Part shown: piece after piece, positions 5,008-6,375 of the stretch
How positions within the stretch are numbered: the stretch's first letter is position 1
Layout of the letters: each line of letters starts with the position of its first letter
Assembly: GCA_964613745.1 (NCBI GenBank)
Contig: CAZTJA010000141.1
Span: 1 to 6,375, forward strand
Source of the DNA: CAZTJA01 sp964613745
GTDB taxonomy: Bacteria > Desulfobacterota > Desulfomonilia > Desulfomonilales > Desulfomonilaceae
Direction of reading: 5' to 3'
DNA: 6,375 nucleotides
Position numbers and translations under genes: made by a program
Notes under the pieces: generated by a model
Seen by the model: only the letters and a program-made list of their open reading frames with translations
Databases searched by the model: none
What the model was told of the DNA's origin: nothing

Positions 5008-6375
5008 TCAGTCAGAGTAACCTGTGAATAGCTTCTGTAATACTTGGTCTATGGTGAAACTTGCGGATTTTTGACGAGGTGGAAAATCTCTGAAAGTACT
5101 CAAAAACTCACCCACGATTTTCTGGGCCGGCAGCAGCATGAAAGCGTGGTCGATCATCCAATCCCAGTAGGTATTTGAGGTGATATCCGCACGTTCGAAG
5201 GGATCCGTGCGCAAATTGAATACTTTGGGTATGCGTAAGGTCACCAGAGGTTCAGCCCAAATCTGACAAGTGCCCTGCATTCTTTGCTCTTTGAAGACGA
5301 GCTTCCAATTGTCGTATCGAAGGGCCGTCAATTCGCCGTCGTCGGAAAAATAGAAGAAGCTGTTTCTTGGGCCTTTTTTCTCTTGGCCGGTCAAATAGGG
5401 TAAGAAATTGAGGCCGTCTATGTGAACCTTGAATGTTTTATTCCCAGCCTGATATCCCGTCCGCAATTTATTTATAATGTCGGAGTCTCCTGCTGCTGCC
5501 AGCAAAGTAGGAAGCCAGTCCATGTGGCTCATGATTTCATTCGAAACCATTCCTGCGGGAAATTTGCCGGGCCAGCGAGCCAAAGAAGGAACACGATACG
5601 CTCCTTCCCAATTAGAGTTTTTCTCATTGCGGAAAGGCGTCATTCCCGCATCAGGCCACGTATTCAAATGGACACCGTTATCAGTGCTGTATAGAACGAT
5701 CGTATTGTCCGCTATTCCCAGTTCATCAAGTTTGTCCAGCAGAACGCCAACCTGTTTATCATGCTCGATCATTACGTCATGATATTCAGATTGCCAGCGT
5801 CCCGATTGACCCAAAATTTCTTTCGGCGGCCGAACTCTAAAATGCATCCATGTGGTATTGAACCAACAGAAAAAGGGCTTATCCGCCTTGTGCTGACGAT
5901 CAATGAAGTCCAGAGCACTTTCGAGAAACTCGGTGTCCACGGTTTCCATTCGTTTTCTCGTGAGTGGACCGGTATCTTCGATTCGGCCGTCGGCGTAGCT
6001 CCGGATGACGCCTCGGGGTCCGAAATTTTTGCGGAAATTCGGAAAATCCGCCTCACTTGGGTAGTCTCTATGTTCAGGTTCTTCTTCGGCATTAAGATGG
6101 TACAGATTGCCGAAAAATTCATCAAAACCGTGGTTGGTGGGCAGAAATTCATCTTTGTCACCAAAATGGTTCTTACCGAACTGTCCGGTTGAATATCCCA
6201 GAGGCTTTAGTAACTCGGCTATGGTCGGATCTTCTCCCCTTAATCCAAGATCCGCCCCGGGGAAACCGACTTTTGTCAAACCCGTTCGAAAGGGACTTTG
6301 CCCCGTGATGAAGGAGGCTCTGCCTGCAGTGCAGCTCTGCTCCCCATAGTAGTCGGTGAATCGGACGCCCTCATT
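5008..6375 (-). CDS. Type I sulfatase (arylsulfatase-like), N-terminus outside the window
   Basis: The frame is open to the right edge, giving 455 residues without the N-terminus. The formylglycine signature is visible as SCTAGRASFITGQ (Cys at residue 15 of this fragment, codon 6331-6333), a CxAxR form of the CxPxR motif converted by formylglycine-generating enzyme or an anaerobic maturase. Other sulfatase motifs follow: GYSTGQFGKNHFG (about 60-72), WMHFR (about 176-180), a metal-binding STDNG (about 230-234), and RNEKNSNWEGAYRVP (about 249-263), whose Lys matches the sulfate-binding lysine. The product should hydrolyse a sulfate ester of unknown origin. The missing N-terminus would hold the first metal-binding aspartates and any signal peptide. 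A TTG at 6277-6279 is not a credible start because the signature lies upstream of it in frame. Nothing links it to the arsenic-type operon. Confidence 0.9.
   Translation of the reverse strand, partial: NEGVRFTDYYGEQSCTAGRASFITGQSPFRTGLTKVGFPGADLGLRGEDPTIAELLKPLGYSTGQFGKNHFGDKDEFLPTNHGFDEFFGNLYHLNAEEEPEHRDYPSEADFPNFRKNFGPRGVIRSYADGRIEDTGPLTRKRMETVDTEFLESALDFIDRQHKADKPFFCWFNTTWMHFRVRPPKEILGQSGRWQSEYHDVMIEHDKQVGVLLDKLDELGIADNTIVLYSTDNGVHLNTWPDAGMTPFRNEKNSNWEGAYRVPSLARWPGKFPAGMVSNEIMSHMDWLPTLLAAAGDSDIINKLRTGYQAGNKTFKVHIDGLNFLPYLTGQEKKGPRNSFFYFSDDGELTALRYDNWKLVFKEQRMQGTCQIWAEPLVTLRIPKVFNLRTDPFERADITSNTYWDWMIDHAFMLLPAQKIVGEFLSTFRDFPPRQKSASFTIDQVLQKLFTGYSD

Noticed and set aside
4964..5010. Sulfatase UGA stop with downstream hairpin as another Sec site
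   Set aside because: The loop (UCUUCAC on the minus strand) lacks a G in the first positions and starts 27 bases from the UGA. The protein also ends at a normal sulfatase-like length.
5422..6192. Plus-strand and other-frame ORFs across the sulfatase region
   Set aside because: They are antisense or out-of-frame shadows of a clearly coding sulfatase frame, with no recognisable domains or ribosome sites.
1..6375. tRNA, rRNA, CRISPR array, insertion sequence or attachment site
   Set aside because: No cloverleaf, spaced direct repeats, transposase-like protein or terminal inverted repeats were seen.

Overview
The window reads as a bacterial chromosome segment of intermediate GC with compact gene spacing. 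In-frame UGA codons followed by SECIS-like hairpins, arsenic-type genes, thioredoxin-fold proteins and a sulfatase suggest a selenocysteine-using anaerobe, most likely a deltaproteobacterium (Desulfobacterota). That placement is inference: no rRNA or marker gene is present, and the selenocysteine machinery (selA, selB, selC, selD) lies outside the window.

Layout. 1-457: end of an unrecognised reading frame overlapping a small HicA-like protein gene. 512-1009: a two-part thioredoxin-like protein with a CAQC active site. 1010-1191: intergenic region with a near-consensus sigma-70 promoter whose -10 lies inside an inverted repeat (ATCAATA/TATTGAT), a likely operator. 1192-3930: a tightly packed plus-strand operon of an ArsR-family regulator without cysteine, a small HTH-containing protein interrupted by UGA, an ArsM-like methyltransferase continuous with an AhpD/CMD-like domain and carrying two in-frame UGAs, a thioredoxin-fold protein, and a small unrecognised protein. 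4017-4877 (minus): a bile acid:sodium symporter-family membrane protein. 5008-6375 (minus): a type I sulfatase cut at its N-terminus by the window edge.

The main point is that the operon should not be read as a string of short ORFs. The UGA at 2623 falls where ArsM proteins have an arsenic-binding Cys. The UGA at 2905 falls at the second Cys of the CxxC motif of the AhpD/CMD fold. Both are followed at a suitable distance by an 8-bp hairpin whose loop begins GGU. With both UGAs read as Sec, 2020-3111 encodes one 363-residue protein. The UGA at 1737 is a third candidate with a less regular hairpin (loop AGGUA), and the terminal UGA at 3109 has a hairpin that could act as a fourth.

Proposed working model (inference): the repressor controls an arsenic or metalloid methylation module in which selenols replace thiols at the metalloid-binding site of the methyltransferase and in a redox partner domain, with thioredoxin-fold proteins providing reductant.
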